DNA of 64,000 bases, from NCBI RefSeq assembly GCF_000283155.1, contig NW_004454181.1:21842079-21906078 (forward strand), read 5' to 3'. The position numbers and the translations under genes are program-made. The notes beneath the pieces are model-generated. The model was not told the origin of the DNA and did no database searches. It was given only the letters and a program-made list of their open reading frames with translations. This stretch comes from Ceratotherium simum simum (Eukaryota; Chordata; Mammalia; Perissodactyla; Rhinocerotidae). Of this stretch, positions 54,833 to 64,000 are shown one piece after another. Position 1 is the stretch's first letter. Each line of letters starts with the position of its first letter.

Positions 54833-55430
54833 TCTACATATACACAATTTTGTTACTATGTTGTTTATTTGATTTAAAAAATGATTATTTGCTAAAAGAA
54901 TATGTGATACCCAGAGATCCATGGTGATAAGAGCAAATAGAAATTAGATACAAATGTATAAATAAAAGTATGAAATTTCTAGTTTTTATGACATATACAG
55001 TTGACAGTGACATATCTCTGCTCTCTCAAATTCCTAATGTGGTACTCAGTAAAGACTTAATAATTGAGCTCCACTTCCTTGTAAAGGTAAATATATTTTA
55101 GAGGACTTCTGTTTTTGTATCTACAATTAGAATGGAATCTATTTGGGGGTAGGGCTAGAGTCTATTATAAATGGGGGCAGTTATTCAAAAGTTATTAACA
55201 TGCTTTTGTCTTCTGCCTTCCTATATACATGACCCTTGTCCTAGTCTGCCCAAAGCATCTGCTTCATGAGAGATCCAGATTTAGAGAAAAAAAGAAATGC
55301 AGAGAAGGACCTATGTATTACTCAGATTTTATATTTGAAAATAGAATTATGCAGATAAGTTCTCATTTAGTGTATCAAACACCATGTCTAGAGAACTCAA
55401 CCTATATATATCTCCCATGGTATAGAACAG
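54833..55430. other. Unassigned non-coding sequence
   Basis: No recognised gene. The frame at 55229-55483 has no protein features. Confidence 0.4.
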
Positions 55431-55432
55431 AG

Positions 55433-55525
55433 TGGGCACACTTTTTCTTTAAAGTTCCATGTAGTGAATATTTTGTGCTTTAAGGACATAGTCTCTGTCA
55501 TAACTATTCAATTCTGCACCTTGAG
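55433..55525 (-). mobile_element. hAT-Charlie-type element, partial
   Basis: 'agtgggcacactttttcttt' followed by 'gtagtgaatattttgtgctt' and 'ctctgtcataactattcaat' is the same family as 42217-42441, in the other orientation and missing its second half. Confidence 0.75.
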
Positions 55526-56050
55526 CTGGGGAGGTGTTTTAGGTAAGCTGAGGTCTGCGCTGCAGGGAGGGGGCTCTGGCACTCCTACCCAATCTGATAC
55601 ACTTGAAAGAGGTCCTTGCAAGCTCCCTGTAAAATCCTGGAATGCAGTTACACCAAATTAAACATGTGGCCCACTGTGCTCAGATGGAAGGTTTAGTTTA
55701 CTGACTCAAAGCACCTCAGTTCTCAAGGGGCACGGACTCTAAGTTGCGAGCCAGTGGCAGGGCAAAATGCCTGCTCTGTAAGGCAGGAATGAGTGGCAGA
55801 AGGCAGCACAGAGACTTGCGGGACTTCAGCAAATAAGAGCCAACATGGGCCCATCCAGACATAAAGCTTCATGGAATCTTTACCAAGCCAAGGAAGACCA
55901 GGATACAGGTTATACTAATCAACGACTCTGACACCAAGCCCAGGTGAGTGATATGACTCCATCACAGAGAACTGGTAAGTGAAGAATTCTGCCTTGGAGA
56001 CCAAGGGGACAGAGGAGCCTTACAGGTCCCAATCTGCACTGAGTCATTTA
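55526..56050. other. Unassigned non-coding sequence
   Basis: No recognised gene or repeat. Confidence 0.4.
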
Positions 56051-56051
56051 A

Positions 56052-56211
56052 GTCATTGCTACTTAAAGTGTGGGCCATAGACCTGCAGCATCACCTAGGA
56101 GCTTGTGAGCAATGTAACATCTCAGGCCCACCCCACACCTACAGACCTATTTAATACATTTTAACAGGATCCCAGGCAATTTGTAAGCATCTTAAAATGT
56201 GAGAAGTATTG
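56052..56211 (+). mobile_element. MER5A-type hAT-Charlie element
   Basis: 'tgctacttaaagtgtgggcc', 'agcatcacctaggagcttgt' and 'cttaaaatgtgagaagtatt' match MER5A from its left to right terminal region. Confidence 0.9.
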
Positions 56212-56654
56212 ATGGAAGCCACATCCTCAACTCCTACATCCATGAAGAGAAATGGGAAAGAGGGTGATTGAGATACAGAACACTTCGACCCAGGAAAGAT
56301 CAGAGCCCTTCCTGGTTAGCTGGGGGAAATTATTAACTAAATGTTCAATCTAATTTAAAGATCTTGCATGATACTGACCTTGTGCTCACATCAGTGAGTC
56401 CACTGGGGATGCCTGAGCGAGGGCTGGATTTACTTCTCTACCTAGTGTCTCAGGGCCAAAAGGGCGCCGTGTTAGTAAAAAAAACCATTAGTTCTCCCTT
56501 CTACATCTTGAAGGACATTTACAAAAAGAGATGAATGGAAATCAAATGGGGACTTTCCCACTTGACCAAGATCTAGGTTCAAATTCTTGATCCACTATTT
56601 ATGACCTGTATGACCAAAGCGTAAGTCACCTAAGCCATCTAAATCCACAATTTC
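56212..56654. other. Unassigned non-coding sequence
   Basis: No recognised gene or repeat. Confidence 0.4.
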
Positions 56655-57015
56655 CTGATCTATGGTGTGTGGATAATACAAATCCACAGTCTGGGGTCCA
56701 TGATTCTGAAATCAAAAGCTCTGAAACATAAAAGCTTTTCAGAATTTATTAGGTAGCAAACCTGAGCTGACATGAATTCACCTGGTCGTAAAATGCGACC
56801 TGAAGCAACGTGGGACCACGGATGATCTTTATTTGTTCCATTTAGGATGATGTTGTATGTTTCACATGTTTCGTTGACATCAAAAAAGTACATGTTTGGA
56901 TGATAGGCTGCTGCCCAAGATCTCACCAGGATATGTGCACTGTATTACCTTTTTAAAATTAAAAATAAACTCTAAATTCTAAAACACATCTAGCTTGAAG
57001 GGTTAGGATAAGGGA
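56655..57015 (-). mobile_element. DNA-transposon fossil, family not named
   Basis: 'gttccatttaggatgatgtt' is unclear, but 'attctaaaacacatctagct' with 'gaagggttaggataagggat' at 56975-57018 matches the antisense end of elements that start 'cagg...tatccctt-atc'. An 88-codon minus-strand frame (56660-56926) lies inside it, with no domain I recognise. Confidence 0.45.
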
Positions 57016-57354
57016 TTGAAGATTGCAAACCATTATAAGGATTTCACATATGAAGTGTCTAGTTCAACGTCTAGAATAGAGTAGATGCCCCAAATAAATT
57101 AATTTTCTTCTATCTTTCTTCATCCTTAAATCTCTTGCTTGAAAAAAAAAAGCCACTGTGTTAAAGATGCAGAAAAATGCATATTTTTAATCATTAGACT
57201 TATAGTGTCTTTCTATAAGATAAGCAGAGTGACCATAATTCTGTTTGGTAAAGAAATGAAGCAGAGCAAAATGAAAGTATGTGAAGGAGCTATCAACATA
57301 CAACAAGCCATAACAATATGTACCACTAACAGCATTTTCTGGAAAGGGCAGTAG

Positions 57355-57620
57355 TAATGAGTAGAAGTTAAGAACAAGAGGTTTGGTATCAGGCAGTTCT
57401 GGATTCAAGTCCAGGCTTTGCTTCTGACCATCTGCATGACAGCGAGTAAGTTACTTATATAAGTAAGTTAATTTCACTGAGCCTTAGTTTTCTAAACAAT
57501 AAAACAGGTATTAAAAATGTACCTGCATCCCAAGTTTGTGCCAAAGATTAAATGAGATGATGTATGTAGAGCACTTAGCACAAGGCTTGTCAAATAACCA
57601 TGTGGTAATGGTAACAACTT
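57355..57620 (+). repeat. MIR SINE, near full length
   Basis: 'tctggattcaagtccaggct', 'ttcactgagccttagttttc' and 'attaaatgagatgatgtatg' are MIR head (relic box B), core and tail. Confidence 0.95.
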
Positions 57621-59340
57621 AATAATTGAAACTTGTTATTACAGATTAAAGTTACAGCCGACTAGATACTATAATCACCTAGATTCATTAGATGGCAACT
57701 GTCTAGAAAATTATTTCAGTTCCACTTTTGATTATGCATTGAGTAAAAATGTATTTACAAAGTTAATTCATACATTAATCGGGTTTAAACACTAACAAAC
57801 AGGCTGTAAGAGCTGCCTAACGTGTTTTGATATGCTGACAGCTCTCGGGCATATTCTCACACTAAGTTACAAGTTTGTGAATATTTAGTCTGTCAAAAGC
57901 CACAAAATAACTACTGTATTAGACTTTCAACTGTTAAATCTTAACCCCAAGATTAAGATACTGTGTAGTAAACAGAGAATCTAATTGCTGCTTTGTGTAG
58001 AATTTCTACGACACCCCCAAAGTTATGGTAAGTACCATTTATCCATCTAAACTGGGGAAAAATTAAGAAACTAATGATGCACATTTGATTTTACACATTA
58101 GCACATTTTAATTAAATCTCGCAGAGTCTGTAATAATATATGTGGGTCTAATTAACTAACTCATCAAGCTTCTAAGTGGACCAAAGAGTACAATATTTGA
58201 AGTTAAGCAAAGCAAGATCATTAAAGAGGAAAATTTGCCAAAACTTGTTTGACTCTATAAGGAAAACTGGGCTTTCTGTTCATGCGGATTCTTGGTTTTC
58301 TGCAAATATACATTCCTATTTAGAGAAGGCTGAGGATTTTCACTTCAAAGGTAGTGGATTAACAATCTAGACAGCTGTTAGCCTATGAAGAGACTGATTC
58401 AAAAGTTCAAAAAGGTGTCAGAGCCATAACTCAGAGGGTAGACTAGGCCAGTTCAAGAGAGCCATAAAAGCCTGCCAAGGGGCAGCTGGCAATTCTTAAA
58501 GACCTGTGACCACGATTAGAGTCTGAAGAAGCAAGTAGATTGTCGGTGGCATCTGGACCAGCCATAATCTGTTTGTTCCTTCATTCAAGTAGTTACTGTG
58601 TGTCTAATGTGTGCTGAACACTGCACTAGCAATGAATATTCAGGAGGTCTGGGAGCAGGAGGTATGGGGACAAAGCCACAGAAGCCAAAGAACACAAGCA
58701 TTAACATCCTCAAAGATCTGAGATAGGAGGCCAGGGACTAAACTCATAGTTAGGAGAAGTGCAGTCCAGTAGCAAGGAGATAAACTAAGCCACCTGGCCA
58801 AGGTCCTGCATAGGTGCAGGTATGTTATCAACAGAGATCAAGCTAAATTAGCATCCCCAGCTGTGGGGATTGGAGGGTTGACAGGCAGGGCAATTGGACA
58901 AGATATTACAATATGTGATGGAACCCACAGCGTAATTTTACCTGTGAAAAAGTCCGCAAACATATATATCCCATTATAAATCTCATGTAATAATCTAGTG
59001 GTGGTATTAAAGAATCTCCCCTGAGTCTATAAGCGTTTCATAGGGGGAAGGTGTATGTGATCACAGAGGGCACATCTACCACCTGCTGAACTGCCCTGGC
59101 AGTGGGATTGGAGACACTCTTCCTTCTCTCCCGTCACTGGCCCAAGATCCAATATCCAGGAGAGTTTCAGGCTGATCTCACACCTGCCCTCCATTCCAAC
59201 TTTCTTGTTAATCTCAGACACCTCTAAAGATGGTCAAGGTATAATTTTCCAAATGTTAAAAACATGACTTTCATATAAATATAGATGAATATTCGTTGAA
59301 GATTTTATTTAATTCATTAATGAGGTAACAAGTTAGATGG
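57621..59340. other. Unassigned sequence, partly a candidate conserved element
   Basis: 57630-58160 is AT-rich, repeat-free and dense in ATTA cores; see the finding. The rest (to 59340) has no recognised feature. The frames at 58176-58370, 58640-58831 and 59027-59221 look random. Confidence 0.45.
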
Positions 59341-59341
59341 T

Positions 59342-59803
59342 TGTTATTGGTCGAATTGTATTCCCCAAAATGCTATGTTGAAGTCTAAACCTCCAGTATC
59401 TCAGAACGTGACCTTACTTGGAAATAAGGTCATTGTAGATGTAATTAGTTAAAGTGAGGTCATACTGGAGTAGGGTGGGTCCTTAGCCACTGTGACCCAT
59501 ATCCTTATAAGAGGACACTTGGAAGGCTCATGGAGAATGGCAAGTGACAACAGAGGCGAAGACTGGAGTGATGCAGCTGTAAGCCAAGGAACACCCAAGA
59601 TTGCTGGCAACCACCAGCAGCTGGGAAGAGGCCGAGATAGATTCCTCTACAGGTCTCAGAGGGAGCATGACCCTGCTGAGACCTTGATTTTGGACTGTGA
59701 GACTGTGATTTTGGACGCCAGACCTGTGAGACAATAAAGTTCTGCTGTGTTAAGCCACCCAATTTGTGGTAATTTGTTATGTCAGCCCTAGGAAACTAAC
59801 ACA
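59342..59803 (+). mobile_element. Solitary MLT1 LTR (ERVL-MaLR)
   Basis: It runs from 'tgttattggtcgaattgtat' to 'ctaggaaactaacaca'. 'ttccccaaaatgctatgttg', 'acccatatccttataagagg' and 'ttaagccacccaatttgtgg' are diagnostic. Several frames on both strands (59492-59762) are inside it and not genes. Confidence 0.9.
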
Positions 59804-61837
59804 CTGGATGAAGCCGGCTCAAAGAGCATTTGAGAAACTGAGTATTTATGGCCATTTTGGAAAAAAAAAATCTTGGAATAATATCGTTAAAGATACAAAA
59901 CTGGTTTATGTCCTAGAAGGCAGTAAAATTATTACCTTGGGGGAGAGAACTCTCTCTCCTGGACAAATGTCTACCAGTTAACACTTAAGTTCACCAAGCC
60001 TGAGCCTTTAATCAATGGTGTATGGCAAGTCAAACAAAACTACTTTCCATTAGATAACTGAAAAACCCACAGGTGGACCCATTAAATAGTGCTCCAATAT
60101 GACATTAAAAGGACTTACTCCCTCCCTCCAAACCCTTTTGCCTTATTCCCAAGATTTGTACCAATTTTTTTGGATAAGTCCCTTACTCACATGCCTGCTC
60201 ACTTGAATTTGGGGTTTTCCTAGCGTGCTACCCTGGCCACCCCCACTTGCTTGCTGACTGTTTGCAGGTGAAGTCTGTCATCCTGTCCACCACCCCCAGA
60301 ACTCTAGTCTTGTCCCAATCCTGATGATGACCAAGCTCCTCCCACTTTAAAGCAATAGCTCTTTAACAATTCTATTCCACTACTTAGCCAGACTGGAGGC
60401 TTATGAGGCGCAGCTCACTTCAGCAGAAAATAAACAAGGCCTTGTGGCAGAATCTGGAAGGAAGTTCAGACCATTTTAATAAGAAAACTCACCTGCTTTG
60501 TTTTTCTTTGGTGCACTAGAAAGGTGAAATGGAATATTTTCCCTCACTTCCCAGGATGGTTTGAAGATTAAGCCCACCCTGCCTTCCAAGAAAGGAGACA
60601 GAGATCCTTGCTAAGGATTTAGATTCAAGGTTAAAGGTGAAAGGTCTGTTGTGAAAGAATAAGAATCTGAGATACGGGTATATTCAACCCATTTACCACC
60701 CAGTGTGGCAAGAGAACTCACCAAGCAGGACGGAAGCTGGTGCTGCAGAGCTGGACCAGGAGACTGGAGGCCTCCTGCCACGCCAGGGTCAACACTTCAG
60801 TTAAGGGGTTGGGGGTAGGGTGTGGGGGACCCGGGGGATCCTGGGAAAGAGATCAGGGCAGGCAGTGGAAGGGACACTCAGAGGAGGGTTCTTAGAATAA
60901 GAGGCTACTGATTAACCACTTTGAAACTATTTCAATAGATTCTAAAAATGTACGGCTGAATCAGCACACACCTGCTAAGCATCAGCCCTGAAAAAGATAA
61001 AGGTTGAGCAGAAACCGAAAAGGAAATGATTTGGTGAAACTAAGAAGGGAAAAGGATGGATTTCCCAGATTCCTCTAGGACAACCAAGAATCCAACCAAG
61101 AGAAGAGGATTAGGGCCCTAGGCTCTTGGAGAGGGTGGGGGGTGTTAGAACTCCCCCCAACACATGTATTTCTGGTAGTTGGACAGCACAAGTTTGAGAA
61201 CCCCTCAGCTAGAAGAATGTTAAAGGACACCCTAGTACAGTATATTTCCATTTTTAAAGCTTAAAATAAAATAGAATCCATTCATTTATCTTTCTTTTTT
61301 TCCTACCAGGAAATGCAGCCCAAATTAAAGGGTGAAAATCCAGGAATACATTTTTATATTTTATCTTGAAGTGGTAGAAGTTAGGGAAAATGATTTCTCC
61401 TTTATAGTGTCAAGTGGACAAAACTAAATTTTTCTGGCTCTCAGCTATGGTAAATGATTAGATACATGGCGCGGCTCAGTAAAGTGGTGCAGTTTCATTT
61501 CCTGGGCAGAAGAGAGGTTTAAATCCACCAGACAACTCATTTGTAACAAGTTTACAAGGGCTTGCCAGAATGCAATAACTATCTACCCCGCTCTAACAAG
61601 TCAGTGAATGAAGGAAAGGCTTTTGACCTCAAATGAAAAAAAATTAAAGGGATTTGTCATTTTGATTTTGTTTCTGAATTCAAAATCAATTGCAAGATAG
61701 AAAACGCCATAATGCACATAAATGCTGCCAGTGACCTTCTTTGGAAAATGGGGTGAAATATTAGCAGTCACTCGATGAACTTGAGTCCTACGCACGATTA
61801 ATAGGGATCCTTCATTCAAACAACAACGACAACACCA
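59804..61837. other. Unassigned non-coding sequence
   Basis: About 2 kb without a recognised gene or repeat. 61150-61230 has a MER5A-like phrase ('gcacaagtttgagaacccct'). GA-rich stretches occur at 60830-60900 and 61000-61140. Confidence 0.45.
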
Positions 61838-61862
61838 TAATGATAATAATAATAATAATAGC
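61838..61862. repeat. (AAT)n microsatellite
   Basis: Short ATAATAAT run bordering the MIR. Confidence 0.8.
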
Positions 61863-62105
61863 AGCTCACATTGATTGAATGTTTGCTCTGCTCTGCGCTA
61901 GAGACTGCGCTGAGGGCTAAATCTGCATTCTCTCAGTTAATTTTCACAACAGCCACCTGAAGTACTTATACTTATCCTGGTTTTACAGATGAAGAAAGTA
62001 CAGATACACACGTATGTAACTTGCCATTAATAAATGAAGGAGCTGGAACTCAAACTGATGCCTATCTGACACTACAGTCCAGGATCTTAAACAGATTGCA
62101 CTATC
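61860..62105 (-). repeat. MIR SINE, antisense
   Basis: 'cacattgattgaatgtttgc', 'ttttacagatgaagaaagta' and 'ggagctggaactcaaactga' are antisense MIR tail, core and head. Confidence 0.9.
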
Positions 62106-62929
62106 ACTTAATAGCCCAGAAAAAATTTGGGAGGTGCCACCTAATGATGTATCCTGGACTGTGAGTCCAAGAGACTATGAGCCTCAGAAGCTGCCCCTGG
62201 TATTAAAAAACAAAAACCAAAAAAATTGAAGACTACTCTTGAAAGCTACCTAATTTTCATTTTACTGTGATTTGATTTCCTTCCTTGAGATCTTTCTTAA
62301 TTCTGTTAGAATACCCTCAGTGAAATACAGACTTGGCCCAAACTGTCCTGCTGCAATTTGGAAAGCAGGATCAATCAGAGGCCCATTAGGAGAAGGATGA
62401 AGGGGAAGTGGCTGAATGCAGCCAATGCCAAGAGAATATCGGGATGCTTCTCAAGTGTTTCAGATGTCTCCAGTGTCAGTTGCTTCCTGAAACACTGTAA
62501 CTCTAGAGTCAATTTCCCATTATCCACACGTGAATTCCCTACTCTGCAGATTTATCTTGAAGCCTTTGCAGCTTTATGCCTAAAGTGGCTCCAATCTTCA
62601 CATAGCCTACTTCCAGCTCCTACTCCCTCCTGCCAGTGGGTGCTCTCCATGTGATGGAATGCCAACTAAATAGGCTATGGTTCCCCTAACCCCCTAGTCA
62701 CTCTCCAACTGGAAAGCAATGGCTTTTCTTTTATCTATATTTTGGTCTGTGCTGTGACTGCCTTCTCAGCCCCGTATGCTCATAGTACAAGAGGAAGGAA
62801 GGGGCGCAATCTGGGAAACAGGGATTAATTCAATTTGGCTGGAGCCAAGAATTACGTATTTATTTATTTTGAGGTGGGTTCATTCACCCAGCTTATAGAG
62901 CATTTGTACTACATAAAAATGGTTTAAAG
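62106..62929. other. Unassigned non-coding sequence
   Basis: No gene recognised. The 98-codon frame at 62358-62654 has no conserved domain or splice context. Confidence 0.45.
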
Positions 62930-62941
62930 ATCCTTTGAAAA

Positions 62942-63156
62942 GGGCCGGCTCCGTGGCTTAGTGGTTAAGTGCATGTGCTCCACTGCTGGCGGCCCGGGGT
63001 TTGGATCCCGGGCGCGCACAGACGCACCACTTCTCCAGCCATGCTGAGGCTGCGTCCCACATACAGCAACTAGAAGGATGTGCAGCTATGGCAGACAACT
63101 ATCTACTGGGGCTTTGGGAGGGAAAATAAATAAATAAATGAAATTATAAAAAAAAA
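62942..63156 (+). mobile_element. ERE SINE, short-tailed form, sense
   Basis: Head 'gggccggctccgtggcttag', box A region 'ttagtggttaagtgcatgtg', box B changed to 'ggggtttggatcccgggcgc', and an AAATAAATAAAT plus A tail. It lacks the two long tail blocks. The 12-bp duplication atcctttgaaaa flanks it (62930-62941 and 63157-63168). Confidence 0.97.
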
Positions 63157-63259
63157 ATCCTTTGAAAAGGTAGCGTGACAGAGAAGTATGAAGGAAGACC
63201 AAGCACCAAAGTTTGCTGTATCTAGGTGTTATTTTTCTTTCCTATTCAAGACATAGCGT

Positions 63260-63535
63260 GGAAAAGTTGAAAGAGCTCAGGCTTTCTAGTGAAGCTGATC
63301 TGGTTTGACTTAGGGTTCCACCACTAACTGGCTGGGTGACCGTGGGCAAATTACTGCTTCTGTCTGTCACTTTCCTAGTCTGCAACAGGGACAACACTAG
63401 GATTTATATCTTACAGGTTATTGTGATTATAACATGAGATAATATATGAAAAGCATCTCATATAATACTAGGAACATAAAAACTACATCATGAGCATTAT
63501 CATTAATAGTAGTAGCAGCAGCAGTACTGTTACAG
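63260..63535 (+). repeat. MIR SINE, near full length
   Basis: 'ggttccaccactaactggct', 'gggtgaccgtgggcaaatta' and 'ataacatgagataatatatg' are MIR text. It ends in a short AGT/AGC run. Confidence 0.9.
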
Positions 63536-64000
63536 AAAGGAGCAAGTTACAAGCGTTGGATACACTTTGAGTAATAGTTACTCCCCAAAACATAAATATT
63601 ATGTTTAAGAACTACACATATTTGTATATTTTTAAAATATGCTTTGCCTCTAGCTACGAATATCAAATAGCATCATACCCTGAAATAAGTACTGGCACAA
63701 CTAATTAAGATGCTTTCCATTTATTTATTCTTTGACGATACTAATTCAAGAGAATTTCTTAATCTTCTTCTTTCTTAATCTATTTAAGCATGCAAAACAT
63801 AAATGGATTTTCCTGAGACCATAATAACATGAAATATAAGATAAGGCCACTTGCTTTCAAATTAAGAAAAAAAAAAATCTATGTTTCTATCTCTGTTCCT
63901 AATATAGTGACTGATGGAGCCCTAACGCTTTGATCTTCCACTTGAAAAATATCAAAACATCTTTAATATGCAAATCAAAGCAAGAGCTTGTGGGGTCATC
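63536..64000. other. Unassigned AT-rich sequence
   Basis: No recognised gene or repeat to the end of the window. Confidence 0.45.

Noticed and set aside
56660..56926. 88-codon minus-strand frame
   Set aside because: Falls within what looks like a DNA-transposon fossil and has no recognised domain.

Overview
This window looks like gene-free, repeat-rich mammalian DNA. It contains copies of the tRNA-derived SINE family ERE, with its typical GGCCGGCCC head, pol III box B and blocks reading TTAGCTCAGGGCTGATCTTCCTCAC. ERE is characteristic of perissodactyls, so a horse, donkey or zebra is most likely and a rhinoceros or tapir is possible. The rest of the repeat content (L1M, L2, MIR, MER5A, Tigger, MLT1 and other MaLR LTRs) is shared by placental mammals and fits that reading. 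I found no convincing protein-coding exon, no functional RNA gene, no CRISPR array and no bacterial or plasmid-like feature. The longer open frames (150, 140 and 132 codons) lie in repeats or have no recognisable protein features. The window is intergenic or part of a very large intron.

Layout. 1-2760 is unassigned; an LTR on the minus strand lies at about 2928-3395. From 4315 to 12700 there is one old, almost full-length L1 on the plus strand. It is split by an antisense L1 (6705-8190), a small Tigger-type DNA transposon (8470-8783) and an MLT1 LTR (9805-10320). 13-24 kb holds EREs, L2 and MIR pieces and a large antisense L1 3' region interrupted by MER5A. 23.3-23.65 kb is an unidentified GC-rich block. 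24-30 kb has L2, two MaLR LTRs, an ERE inserted in an L2 and a Tigger7 fragment inserted in another L2. 30-48 kb is L2/MIR rich, with two EREs and two MLT1-like LTRs. 48-55 kb holds L1 3' ends on the plus strand and a three-copy ERE array at 50.65-51.48 kb. 55-64 kb has scattered MIR, MER5A, MLT1 and one ERE.

The most notable structures are a perfect 308-bp tandem duplication inside the ERE array, the layered insertions in the 4.3-12.7 kb L1, and a few repeat-free, homeobox-motif-rich stretches (49.48-49.93, 57.63-58.16 and 40.96-41.28 kb) that could be conserved non-coding elements. I found no evidence of a new multi-gene biological system. Family names come from recognising consensus sequences by eye, so the exact subfamily is usually left open and boundaries are approximate unless a target-site duplication fixes them.
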